Assembly: GCA_964546955.1 (NCBI GenBank)
Contig: CAZJLP010000001.1
Coordinates: 62,001-126,000, forward strand
DNA length: 64,000 nt
Direction: 5' to 3'
Source: CAZJLP01 sp964546955
GTDB taxonomy: Bacteria; Verrucomicrobiota; Verrucomicrobiia; Opitutales; Opitutaceae
Shown: piece by piece, positions 35,130-43,894 of the stretch
Numbering within the stretch: the stretch's first letter is position 1
Layout: each line of letters starts with the position of its first letter
Notes under the pieces: model-generated
What the model was told of the DNA's origin: nothing
The model's input: the letters and a program-made list of their open reading frames with translations, nothing else
Databases searched by the model: none
Made by a program: the position numbers and the translations under genes

Positions 35130-38100
35130 TCAAAAGCCCCAGAGTTCGAATTCCGTGATGCTGTTCCAGAGGTTGGACGTGTTGCCGTGGCCGAGATAGC
35201 GAACGTACCGCACGGTGCGGTCGGGAATGTCAAAGGTCTCCCGGGCGGTGGAGGTCCCGCTGCTGAGGAGGTTTGGCACGAGCGTAGTCCAGGTCACCCC
35301 GTCGCTGGAGGTTTGGACGTCGAAGCGCGAGCGCCGCGTGTCCCCGCTGAACCACGCGATCTTGAGCGAAGTCACGGTTTTGGCCGCGCCCAGGTCGAAG
35401 CGAATCCACTGGCCGTCTCCGTTGGCCGACCAGCGGGTCGCGAGATTACCGTCAACCGCGTTGGCCGGGACGTTGCCGTCGTGTGCGCTGGCCATCACGC
35501 CGCTGGGTGCGATGGGTAGCTTGGCGGAAGTCGTGGTCACGGGCACCAACGTGAAGGTGTCCGCCGAAAGCGTGAAAGCTCCGGACACCGCATTTTTGCC
35601 CGTCACAGTGAGGCGTACGACGTGATTTCCTGCTGCGGAAAAGGTCACGCGCCCAAAATCGCGCTCCGGATAGGCCACTGTGGCGGAATACTGCTCCAAG
35701 GTGGAGCCCACGGTCGTGCCGTCGACCTTCAGGCTCAAAATGCCTCGGTTGGGATGCGCTTTGTACTTTAGGCGCAGGTTGTACGTCCCGGCTGGGATAT
35801 TGGGCAACGTGTAGTCGACGAAATCGCCGACGCCGTCGGCCTGAAGTGCGATCCAAGTGCCCCCGCTGGCGTTGGCATCGGCTTGCGGCGCGGTGGTCGC
35901 GCCGGTGCTGGTCCGGACGACGGCTTCGGCTTCGAAAATCCGATCGACGGGGCTGCTGTTCACGACGAGCGAAACAGCAATGGTGCGAACGAGGCTGCCG
36001 TTGGTTCCCCGGAAGGTCAGCGTGTGAGTGCCACCCGGAGTTCCGGCGCTGGTCGTTACCGTCACGGTCGACGGTCCGGTGCCGCTCACGCTGGAAGGAG
36101 AGAACGAGGCGGTCGTGCTGGCTGGCAGATTCTGGGCGCTGAGGGCCACTGCGCCGTTGAATGCGTTCGTGCCCGTCACATTGACATTGTAAGTGGTCGA
36201 GGTTCCGGCGGACACCGTTTGGCTCGCGGGCGACGCGGCAAGGCTAAAGTCCGGAGCGGCGTTGACCGTGACGGTGAAGCTGCGTTGCGTCGAATTTCCG
36301 GCAGTGTCCGTTGCAGAGACAGTGACGGTCGTCGTACCGAGCGCGAAGGTTGAGCCTGAAGCGGGGCTGACGACGGGCGTCAGATTGCCGCTCACACTGT
36401 CGCTGGCGGTCACGGTGAACGTGACGACAGCGCCGGAGGCACTGGTGGCAGTCGTGGTGATGTTGGCTGGCAACGTCAGGGCAGGCGGCGTCGTGTCTCG
36501 AACCGCGACGCTAAAGGTGCCCGTGGCTTCGTTGCCCATGTTGTCTTCCGCCGACGCCGTGACGGTGGTTGCACCCAGCGGAAAGGTGCTGCCCGAAGCA
36601 TGGCTGAGCGATACGGGCACGTCGCCGTCCGCGTTGTCCACGGCGGACGCAGCGAAGGTCACGGCGGCGCCGGCCGGGCCGGTCGCTTCAGCCACAAGGT
36701 CGGTGGGAAGTGTGAGCACCGGCGGGGTCAGGTCGGGTACCGCTGAACTGCTGGTGAGGATTTCGAACTGATTCGCACCGGTGAAGGTGCGCTGGGGGGC
36801 CATCTGCTCGACGGTGGTGGTTCCATTCCAAACGATCTGCGGATCGTTCTTGAGCACGATGTGGGTCTGTCCGTCGATCGCCTCCACGCGGTCGATTTCG
36901 AACATCTCGCTGATTCCCGTCTGCACGGCGGAGCTGTTGACCACTTGATAGGTGCCGAAAGTGAGGGAGAGCTGACGCCCGCGCAAGGCTGTGCCCGCGG
37001 GAAGGGCGGAGGACGTGACAAACGCGTCGTTCGCCGCGCCGTCGGCTTTGCGCAGGACAGCGGAGATCGCGCCCGAGTAGCGCGATCCGGTCGGGGCGAC
37101 CTGGCGACCCGCGAAGGTGAAGTTACTGGCGCCCACAGTCCAGTAGCGCGGACCGGCCGGCGATTGCGTGAAGGCGCCGATTCGCCCGGTGAGAGCAAAT
37201 TGGCCATCGGCTGTGCCGATGGAAGCCGATCCGCCGGATGCACCCGCCACACGCGGGTTGGCAAGATTGACCAGCAGCGTGTCGACCCGGCCGTCGACAA
37301 ACGTCACGCGCAAGGCGACCGCTTCGCGGTTGTCCACGGACAAAGGCAGGCGCTGGACCGACTGAATGCTGCTCACACCGTTCGCGAGCGGTTCAATTAC
37401 GCCAGCGAACAGACTGTCGACCGGTCCGGTGCTGGCCCGATGGCGCACTATGAGGGAAGGGCGCCAGTATTTGTAGAAGTTGGGCGGGGTCGTGTTCGTG
37501 CGCTCCGGGTTGGGCGTGATGCCAAGGTGGAGGGTCGACCCGCCGCTATCCAGGGCCCAGAGTCTCAGGTCGCGATTGGCGGACGAGGTGTCTCGATACG
37601 TGATCTGGAAATCCCCCGACGTCGTGCCGCTGCTCACGTTTCGCCAGAAACCGTAATACGGAAAACTCGATCCGCTACTCGTGGGTTCCACCCAGGTTTC
37701 ACCGTTTTCGAGCAACGGGTATTGCGCGGGATTCGGGGTGAGGGGAAGGCTCGATTCCGCGGTTGAATCGAAACGAATCGATCCGTGCAGCGTGTAATCG
37801 TGAGTCGTACCGCCGGTGACGCGGAAAAGATCGACCACGTACGGGCGATTCAGATCGACGGTATTCGCCACGAGAACGCGTTGATAACGCGACGAGCGGG
37901 TGGTGTACGCGCGCTGGCCGTCCACTTCGGTGGCGGCGAGTCCGTTGTTGCCCGGTTCGAACAGCGTCAGATTGCCGGAGGTGAATTTGTGGTTGTTGTT
38001 TCCAACTGTCCAACTGCCGCGGGTCATGTTGGACCGATCGATCGTGACCGCGTTGTGGGAGAGGATCTGTTCGCCGAATTGCCGGCCCGGGGTGCCGTTG

Positions 38101-39512
38101 TAGTAGCGGATGTTGCCGAGCAGCTCCGTGCCCAATCCCCACAAGGTGAAGGCGGTCACGTCCGCGCGCATATGATTCGCGTCGTCGGAAAAATTTTGGT
38201 TCAGCTGAATCGACTGCGCGCCCGTCCCCGCGCCCAACGCGGCGTGGCCATAGGCGGGAAGCAGGCCCGAGACGCCGGCGTTGCGAGCCGTGGCGCCGTT
38301 GAAATTCGTGTCGCCGAAGGCGGGAAGCTGCCCATTGGGCAACCGTAAGGAGTTCCAATTGTTGATGCCGAATTGAATCGCGTTCACGGCCACGCCAGCG
38401 AGCGCCTGGATATCCTGCAGTTCCTGGGTGTTGGCGGGACGGGTCAGAAAATAGTCGCGCGTCGCCCGGGCGGCGTCGCGGTTTTCGTTCAGGTAGCCGA
38501 CCGAGTAACCGATCCCTTCCGTCAAAGTACCGTCGCGCGTGATCTTTTTCGTGACGGTGGCGTCGATATAGTCGCCCATCCAGAGCATGTAGTCCGGGCG
38601 GTTCAGGACGCGGGCGGTTTCGGCGAGAATGGTGAAAGGTCCGGAAAGATTGGTCGAGATGGCCACGCTGACGGGAACTCGCTGGCTGAAGAAATCGCCG
38701 AAATTGCAGAACAGATTATTTTTGATGTGCGCGCGGACGTCATAACCCTTCTCGACCGACAAGTCGACGAGCGCCTGACTGTCGTAGATGGCGTCGAAGG
38801 CGAAAAGTTCGTCGTCCGCCCACTCGTGCGCGAGGCCGTTGTGATCGCTGGCGCGCTGGATGTCCTTGGTCAAGGTCGTGAAGCCGGCCGCGCTGATGAA
38901 TTGGGCGTTGTTCTTCTCCGTCATGAAGTAGTCCGGCACGCAAGTGGCCCAGAAATCGAGAGCCAGGGCGACGCGGCGCGCGTAACGATCGTCGCGGGTG
39001 GCCGGGCTGGTTCCGCTCTGCACGTAAGCGACGGACAGGGTGGTAAGGAGCGTGCGCAGCCGGCGCCGCTTTTGATAATCGATCTCGGCGAAAACCAGAG
39101 ACTTTCGCGTGGTGCTGCCGGCGGCGAGATAGTACGGAACGTTGATGGTCTTGCCGCTGAGCACGGGCACCGCATTGGTTTGGAGGGGAAAATTCGAATT
39201 GGGAAACACCGTTCCGCTGGGAAGGCTCGTCAGCTGATTGGGGGCCGCGGCGGACCAGCTCCAGTCGTTGTCACCCGAGACGACGGCTGGAACGAAGCCA
39301 TAGTCCGCGCCGCGCGGCGATTGCTGAGGGACGAATTGAAGAAACTGCGCCTCCGTGTAGGTCGTGAGAATGCCGTCGGCGCCGGAAGGACTGCCGGGAA
39401 TCGAGAGGATGGGGTGAGCGGGTTCGGACTGGGCCCGAGCGAGAGCGGCGACGACAAGCCACGCGAAAAAAGAGAGAACGAGGCGAGCGAAAAGGCGGGT
39501 AGACGAATTCAT
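35130..39512 (-). CDS. secreted heparinase II/III-type polysaccharide lyase with carbohydrate-binding modules
   Basis: 1460 aa. A signal peptide (about 1-28) precedes an alpha/alpha-toroid plus beta-sandwich catalytic part, about 30-920. Support includes GLAHEWADDELFAFDAIYDSQ, DGTLTEGIGYSVGYLNENRD and ILSHNAVTIDRSNM with VVDLFRVTGGTTHDYTLHG, the pattern of heparinase II/III and oligoalginate lyases. Then come two HYR modules (about 930-1010 and 1012-1095), an Ig-like module (to about 1185), a CBM6-like module (about 1195-1320) and a discoidin-type F5/8C module (about 1330-1460). It probably cleaves a uronate polymer; the substrate is uncertain. Confidence 0.8.
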   Translation of the reverse strand: MNSSTRLFARLVLSFFAWLVVAALARAQSEPAHPILSIPGSPSGADGILTTYTEAQFLQFVPQQSPRGADYGFVPAVVSGDNDWSWSAAAPNQLTSLPSGTVFPNSNFPLQTNAVPVLSGKTINVPYYLAAGSTTRKSLVFAEIDYQKRRRLRTLLTTLSVAYVQSGTSPATRDDRYARRVALALDFWATCVPDYFMTEKNNAQFISAAGFTTLTKDIQRASDHNGLAHEWADDELFAFDAIYDSQALVDLSVEKGYDVRAHIKNNLFCNFGDFFSQRVPVSVAISTNLSGPFTILAETARVLNRPDYMLWMGDYIDATVTKKITRDGTLTEGIGYSVGYLNENRDAARATRDYFLTRPANTQELQDIQALAGVAVNAIQFGINNWNSLRLPNGQLPAFGDTNFNGATARNAGVSGLLPAYGHAALGAGTGAQSIQLNQNFSDDANHMRADVTAFTLWGLGTELLGNIRYYNGTPGRQFGEQILSHNAVTIDRSNMTRGSWTVGNNNHKFTSGNLTLFEPGNNGLAATEVDGQRAYTTRSSRYQRVLVANTVDLNRPYVVDLFRVTGGTTHDYTLHGSIRFDSTAESSLPLTPNPAQYPLLENGETWVEPTSSGSSFPYYGFWRNVSSGTTSGDFQITYRDTSSANRDLRLWALDSGGSTLHLGITPNPERTNTTPPNFYKYWRPSLIVRHRASTGPVDSLFAGVIEPLANGVSSIQSVQRLPLSVDNREAVALRVTFVDGRVDTLLVNLANPRVAGASGGSASIGTADGQFALTGRIGAFTQSPAGPRYWTVGASNFTFAGRQVAPTGSRYSGAISAVLRKADGAANDAFVTSSALPAGTALRGRQLSLTFGTYQVVNSSAVQTGISEMFEIDRVEAIDGQTHIVLKNDPQIVWNGTTTVEQMAPQRTFTGANQFEILTSSSAVPDLTPPVLTLPTDLVAEATGPAGAAVTFAASAVDNADGDVPVSLSHASGSTFPLGATTVTASAEDNMGNEATGTFSVAVRDTTPPALTLPANITTTATSASGAVVTFTVTASDSVSGNLTPVVSPASGSTFALGTTTVTVSATDTAGNSTQRSFTVTVNAAPDFSLAASPASQTVSAGTSTTYNVNVTGTNAFNGAVALSAQNLPASTTASFSPSSVSGTGPSTVTVTTSAGTPGGTHTLTFRGTNGSLVRTIAVSLVVNSSPVDRIFEAEAVVRTSTGATTAPQADANASGGTWIALQADGVGDFVDYTLPNIPAGTYNLRLKYKAHPNRGILSLKVDGTTVGSTLEQYSATVAYPERDFGRVTFSAAGNHVVRLTVTGKNAVSGAFTLSADTFTLVPVTTTSAKLPIAPSGVMASAHDGNVPANAVDGNLATRWSANGDGQWIRFDLGAAKTVTSLKIAWFSGDTRRSRFDVQTSSDGVTWTTLVPNLLSSGTSTARETFDIPDRTVRYVRYLGHGNTSNLWNSITEFELWGF

Positions 39513-39827
39513 GGAGCGAACGTGTGAACAAACGGCTGCCCTGCCGCGGGACGCGAAGCAGGCGCTGCGTCGATAATGGGGGGCCGGCCGCAATGGGGTG
39601 TTGGCTGGCTACGACGCTGGGCGAAGAAGTTCCAAGCAGTGAGCGGGCCGGCCTCGAAGTGCAATCGCCATCCCCTGCACCAGCGTCACTTATATGGATG
39701 ATGACAAACATCACCATGCATCGAGTCGCGCCGAGCTAATCGCTGTGCAATCCGCGTAGATTCAAAGCGATAGGATCTCGTTAAATTCGCCTCGCGGCGC
39801 GGGTCATCCTCACGCAATCAGTATGCT
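39513..39827. other. 315-base divergent spacer
   Basis: It lies between the lyase (-) and the TMEM220-type gene (+). There is no gene in it. GATG and CATC words around 39693-39717 form a loose inverted repeat, weak evidence for a regulator site. I see no convincing promoter boxes. Confidence 0.3.
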
Positions 39828-40199
39828 GTGATCATCCTCCGCGTCCTCAACGTCGTTTTCCTCGTTCTCTTTCTCCTCGCTGCGGCGCTGCAGTACAACG
39901 ATCCCGACTGGTACATCTGGACGCCCATGTGGCTTGCTGCGGCAGCGGCCTGTTATTTTCATCTTCGGAATCGGCCGTCTTGGATCGTTCCAGCGGTGGT
40001 GGGGGCGGTGGCGGTGGGATGGGCCGCCGCGATCGGAAAGCATGTGATCGGCAAGGTGGGTTTCAGCGACCTTTTCCAGGAGGTCGGCATGGCGAACCCG
40101 TCGATCGAATACGGCCGGGAATTTTACGGGCTCGCGATCATCGCGGCCTGGATGATCGTGCTTATCCTCGCAAGCAGACGTCAAGCAAGCGCGGCTTGA
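39828..40199 (+). CDS. TMEM220-family small membrane protein
   Basis: 123 aa with four hydrophobic segments. The start LRVLNVVFLVLFLLAAALQYNDPDWYIWTPMW, with its QYNDPD motif, is typical of the TMEM220 family, which is widespread and of unknown function. GTG 39828 is the start. It lies on the + strand, with its 3' end overlapping the end of eboF by 38 bases, so the two genes are convergent and overlapping. Confidence 0.8.
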   Translation: MIILRVLNVVFLVLFLLAAALQYNDPDWYIWTPMWLAAAAACYFHLRNRPSWIVPAVVGAVAVGWAAAIGKHVIGKVGFSDLFQEVGMANPSIEYGREFYGLAIIAAWMIVLILASRRQASAA

Positions 40200-41559
40200 C
40201 CTCCGTCGCCTCGAGCGCGCCCGGGGCCGGTCTGAGCAATGAAGCGTCGCCGATCATGATCGGCCAGTCGCGCTGATCCGCCGGGACACAGCCGTGAGAG
40301 CCCTTTACGAGCGTTGGGTCGAGGGGAATGAGGTCCATCAGCACGCGGAAGCCCAGTTTTTTCTTCAGCAGCTTTCCCGCGATTTTCAGTTTCGGAGCGA
40401 TCAGCTTTGGATCGACGAAAAGCTCCACCGGGTCATAGCCCGACTTGCGGTGAATATCCACGCAGCGCGCGAAATCGGGAGCCACACGGTCGTCGAGCCA
40501 GTGGTAATAGCAGAACCAGCTGCGCTCGTCCGAGATGGCGACCAGATCGCCGCTGCGGGCGTGATCCAGGCCGATGCGAGCCTGTCCGGCGCGGTCGAGG
40601 ACCTGCGAGACGCCCGGAGTCGCCTCGAGAACACGGCGGACGTCGCAGAGGATGGCGGGATCGTTGACGTAGATGTGAGCGAGCTGATGGTCGGCGACGG
40701 CGAACGCCCGGCTTGCGCCCGGATCGAGCATTTCGAGGCCGAGTTCATCTTTGATCCGAATCCAACCCCGTTCGCGAAACAGGCGATTGAGGGCGACCGG
40801 TCGATCCACCTGGGTGATGCCGTATTCCGACAAAAGCACGACTTCGATCGACCGTTCGGCATAGAAGGCCAGCAAGTCTCCGACCACACGATCGATGGCG
40901 CGCAGATCCTCCGCCAAGCGCGGGTCCTCGGGCCCGAGGCGCTGGAGATTGTAGTCCAAGTGGGGCAGGTAGACGAGGGAAAGAGTGGGCTGGTGCTTTT
41001 CCTCCACCCAGCGGGCGGAGGCGGCGATCCATTCGGAAGAGGCGATGCCCGCCAGCGGGCCCCAGAAGGCGGGAAACGGGAATTCGCCGAGGTCCTGCTT
41101 GATTTCGGTGCGCAGGGCAAACGGTTCGGCGTAAATGTCGAAGAATTTCCGTCCGTCGGCCGGGTACATCGGCCGCGGGGTGATCGAGTAGTCCGCCGAT
41201 GAATACATGTTGTACCACCAGAAGAGTTTTGCACAGGTAAAGCCCGGGACGCGCCGTTTGGCGGTTTCCCACAATTTCTCGCCGGAGATCAGGTGGTTGG
41301 ATTGCTTCCACCAATGGATCTCGGCCAGGGCGCGATCGTACCATCCGTTCGCGACGCTGCCGTGGACGCTGGGGGGCGCGCCGGTGAGGTAAGTCGACTG
41401 AGCGGTGCAGGTGACTGCCGGGAGCGCAGGCCGGATCGAAAGGGTGCGGCGCGATTGGGCGAAGGCCACGATCGCGGGGGTGTGAGGACCGATGTGGCGC
41501 GGCGTGAGTCCGACGACGTTGATGACCGCGGTGCGGGCTGGGTAGGCGGGCGTCGTCAT
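40162..41559 (-). CDS. eboF: EboF, alkaline-phosphatase-superfamily protein
   Basis: 465 aa, soluble. The N-terminus VINVVGLTPRHIG and the segment RPALPAVTCTAQSTYLTGAPP (about 43-63), with the putative Thr nucleophile in AVTCTAQ, match the nucleotide pyrophosphatase/phosphodiesterase branch, followed by HGSVANGWYDR. Later LSLVYLPHLDYNLQR and SEYGITQV provide likely metal ligands. It is the last gene of the ebo cluster, 205 bases after eboD. The family name follows the gene neighbourhood; the substrate is unknown. Confidence 0.88.
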   Translation of the reverse strand: MTTPAYPARTAVINVVGLTPRHIGPHTPAIVAFAQSRRTLSIRPALPAVTCTAQSTYLTGAPPSVHGSVANGWYDRALAEIHWWKQSNHLISGEKLWETAKRRVPGFTCAKLFWWYNMYSSADYSITPRPMYPADGRKFFDIYAEPFALRTEIKQDLGEFPFPAFWGPLAGIASSEWIAASARWVEEKHQPTLSLVYLPHLDYNLQRLGPEDPRLAEDLRAIDRVVGDLLAFYAERSIEVVLLSEYGITQVDRPVALNRLFRERGWIRIKDELGLEMLDPGASRAFAVADHQLAHIYVNDPAILCDVRRVLEATPGVSQVLDRAGQARIGLDHARSGDLVAISDERSWFCYYHWLDDRVAPDFARCVDIHRKSGYDPVELFVDPKLIAPKLKIAGKLLKKKLGFRVLMDLIPLDPTLVKGSHGCVPADQRDWPIMIGDASLLRPAPGALEATEVKPRLLDVCLRG

Positions 41560-41594
41560 GGCTGCGGATTTGTCACGGAAGCGTGTTCGAAGCT

Positions 41595-41751
41595 AGGGCG
41601 AGGCGTCCTCGACTCGTCGTCGTCAGATCAGACGCCGCCCGCCAAACACGTGGGTGGCCCGGTCCGCTCAAGCGAATGCAGGAGCAAACGGGGAAATGCC
41701 GCGATCAAAGGGCAATCGCTGTTAACCGGCGAGTCCGGAGGCCTCGCCCCA
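41595..41751. repeat. GGCGAGTCC-word inverted repeat between eboD and eboF
   Basis: The left arm 41595-41618 (AGGGCGAGGCGTCCTCG) is imperfectly mirrored by the right arm 41728-41751 (GGCGAGTCCGGAGGCCTCGC). About 110 bases lie between. The right arm matches 61396-61420 with only two differences over its first 21 bases. It lies inside the ebo transcription unit. Confidence 0.65.
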
Positions 41752-41764
41752 CCGCCAGTCCTGT

Positions 41765-42937
41765 TCACGCTGCTCCCGCCACTCGGGCGCGGTTGAGCAG
41801 GGCGCCGATTGCAGCGGTCATGGCGCCTTCGTCAATGCTGTGCACTTCCCGGCCTTCACCGACCGCGGCGAGCAGCGTGATCGTCAATTCACCGCCCAGA
41901 TGCTCGCGAAATTCGCGAAGTCCTTCCAGGACCAAGGGCCGACCGGCTTTGTCCCGCTGCGCCAGGGCCGGGGAGAGCAAGGTGAAACCCAGGTTTTCCA
42001 GCAACGTGTGAATGCGCGCCGCGGTGCCTGCCCCGAGCATGCCGATTTGTTCGGCGTACAGCGAATCGAGTGCGAGGCCGATCGCGACCGCGTCGCCATG
42101 GCTAAGTTGGAAATGGGAGAGTTNNNNNNNNNNTTCGAGCTTGTGGGCGGACCAGTGACCGAAATCCAGGGGGCGCGCGGTTCCGTGTTCGAAAGGATCT
42201 CCCGAGGTGGCGATGTGGCGAGCATGCAGTTCCGCGCTGCGCCGGACCGCGTGTTCCATCGCGGTGTCATCGAAGGCGGCGAGCCGTTCGGCGTTTTGCT
42301 CGAGCCAGGTGAAGAACGCGCTGTCGCGGATCAGGGCGACCTTGACCGCCTCCGCATAACCGGCACGGCGCTGCGCCGGGGGAAGCGTGTGGAGGAATTG
42401 CAGGTCGTTGATAATCGCCCAGGGGACGCCGAACGTGCCCAGGAAATTCTTTTTCCCAAAGTAGTTGATCCCGTTCTTCACGCCGACGCCGCCATCGCCC
42501 TGGCTCAGGGTGGTCGTGGGGAGGCGCACCAGGCGCAGGCCCCGGTGAGCCAGCGCCGCGGCGAAGCCTGCGAGATCGAGCAGCGCGCCACCCCCCACGG
42601 CGACGAGGTAGGAATGACGGCAGAGGCCGTAGTGGTGGATCCGCTCAAGAAGTGCCTCCAGTCGATCGCGGGTGTTTTTGGCGGACTCCCCGCCTTCCAG
42701 GATAAAGGGCGGGCCGGCTAAGCTCAGTCCGTGTTGTTCGCAGTAGCGGTTGATGGATGTGGGCAGTCCGGGGGTGGCTTGTGCCACCGCCGAGTCCACC
42801 ACAGCCATGACCTTGGGTTGGTGGTCCGCCGACGAAGGAACCAGAAATTCCTTCAAGAGCGGGTTTTCCGGACGAAACACGTCTCGCGTGAAAGCGATGC
42901 GGTAGTCGTACGAAAGGTTAATTCGGTACGAGATCAT
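41765..42937 (-). CDS. eboD: EboD, 3-dehydroquinate-synthase-like enzyme (interrupted by assembly gap)
   Basis: About 390 aa. Dehydroquinate-synthase superfamily: the NAD loop VAVGGGALLDLAGFAAALAH, then LPTTTLSQGDGGVGVKNGINYFGKKN, the metal-binding GYAEAVKVALI, DFGHWSAHKLE and LSHGDAVAIGLALD. These sit in the family's usual order. The ebo context rather than a shikimate cluster supports EboD, whose cyclic product is not known. Ten Ns (42124-42133) fall between AHKLE and LSHFQLSHG; family spacing suggests the real gap is much shorter than the padding. Confidence 0.88.
   Translation of the reverse strand: MISYRINLSYDYRIAFTRDVFRPENPLLKEFLVPSSADHQPKVMAVVDSAVAQATPGLPTSINRYCEQHGLSLAGPPFILEGGESAKNTRDRLEALLERIHHYGLCRHSYLVAVGGGALLDLAGFAAALAHRGLRLVRLPTTTLSQGDGGVGVKNGINYFGKKNFLGTFGVPWAIINDLQFLHTLPPAQRRAGYAEAVKVALIRDSAFFTWLEQNAERLAAFDDTAMEHAVRRSAELHARHIATSGDPFEHGTARPLDFGHWSAHKLEXXXXLSHFQLSHGDAVAIGLALDSLYAEQIGMLGAGTAARIHTLLENLGFTLLSPALAQRDKAGRPLVLEGLREFREHLGGELTITLLAAVGEGREVHSIDEGAMTAAIGALLNRARVAGAA
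42124..42133. other. 10-base assembly gap
   Basis: A run of ten Ns inside eboD. The frame continues through it, but ten padded bases give more residues than the family has here, so its true length is probably different. Confidence 0.95.
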
Positions 42938-42988
42938 GGAGGGGTAGCAATCGGGGTGTGGTTCTAGTTATCCGATCCAGGGGGAAGA

Positions 42989-43828
42989 TCAAGTCGCGGG
43001 CGCGAGGGTTTGGAGGCCCCGAGCGAGCAGGAAGAGGGCCATCAAGACAGCCCACAGTCCAATCGGTGCCGTCGGGGCCACAAAATGGAGATCTATTAAG
43101 ACCAAGCCAGCCAGCCACTTACCCACCGCCGACCCAATTCCCTCCGTGCGGCGAATGAGCGGAGCACAAGCGTAGATGAGCCACGCGGTGAAGAGAGCGG
43201 CGGAGACGACCCAGCCGGGTGTTGCCGCCGATTCCGGACGGGCAAGGAGGGGGCAGAGGAGGAGCAGGAGGACCCAGCGGGGCGGCGGCGTGCCCGTGCT
43301 TTCTTTTCGGGCAAAAACGCTGAGCGCGACAATGTAGAGGCCGACCGCAGTGCCGCACACGAGCACCGCGGGCAATGGCCCTGCGCCTGCGGGAGTGCCA
43401 GCGGCCAGGTACAGTCCCGTGCGGCAGGCGGCCATTAGGACGATCCCAAACCGCGTTTTTTTGTGAAGGAGATCGTAGGCGACGATCGCGACGAGCAAGG
43501 CGATCGCATAGATCGGGTTCCCGCGAATCAGCAGAATGGCGGCACCGGCCAGGAGACTGCTCGCGGCAAAGATGAAGATGGCGCGGTATCCGAACAAGCC
43601 CGCGGGGATGGCTCGTTCCGGACGATGAGCGCGATCGAAAGCCGCGTCGCAGACATCGTTCAGGGCGGCGCCCCCCACATACAGAAGGCTCCCACCGAGG
43701 GCGTGCAGTAGAACCGTGGTGAGGTCGTCAATTCCGCCCAGCCAGCACGCTGCGATGACGTTGGCCCAAACCGTCGGAAGGTTGGCCATGCGTCCCACAG
43801 CGAGAAAGGCGCGGATTCGGGGTGACAT
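42989..43828 (-). CDS. eboC: EboC, UbiA-like prenyltransferase
   Basis: 279 aa, about eight to nine membrane helices. Two UbiA-family aspartate motifs: LNDVCDAAFDRAHRPERAIPAG (first, N-D-x-x-D-x-x-x-D) and VAYDLLHKKTRFG (second). These bind prenyl diphosphate and Mg. The start is ATG 43828 (SPRIRAFLAVGRMANLP), since the upstream 15 codons fall in a repeat. In ebo clusters this gene encodes the likely membrane prenylation step. Confidence 0.9.
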   Translation of the reverse strand: MSPRIRAFLAVGRMANLPTVWANVIAACWLGGIDDLTTVLLHALGGSLLYVGGAALNDVCDAAFDRAHRPERAIPAGLFGYRAIFIFAASSLLAGAAILLIRGNPIYAIALLVAIVAYDLLHKKTRFGIVLMAACRTGLYLAAGTPAGAGPLPAVLVCGTAVGLYIVALSVFARKESTGTPPPRWVLLLLLCPLLARPESAATPGWVVSAALFTAWLIYACAPLIRRTEGIGSAVGKWLAGLVLIDLHFVAPTAPIGLWAVLMALFLLARGLQTLAPAT

Positions 43829-43830
43829 TG

Positions 43831-43894
43831 ATGGAGGGCGGAGGGTGGAAGGTGGAAACGCGGTCAGGGCCAACCGGTTTCAAATCTCAAATTC
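43831..43894. repeat. purine-word repeats between eboE and eboC
   Basis: The 58-base spacer is made of two word repeats: GGAGGGCGGAGGGTGGAAGG (43832-43851) next to the eboC start, and TTTCAAATCTCAAATTCG (43878-43895) overlapping the eboE stop. The second matches the TTTGAGA family. Confidence 0.5.
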
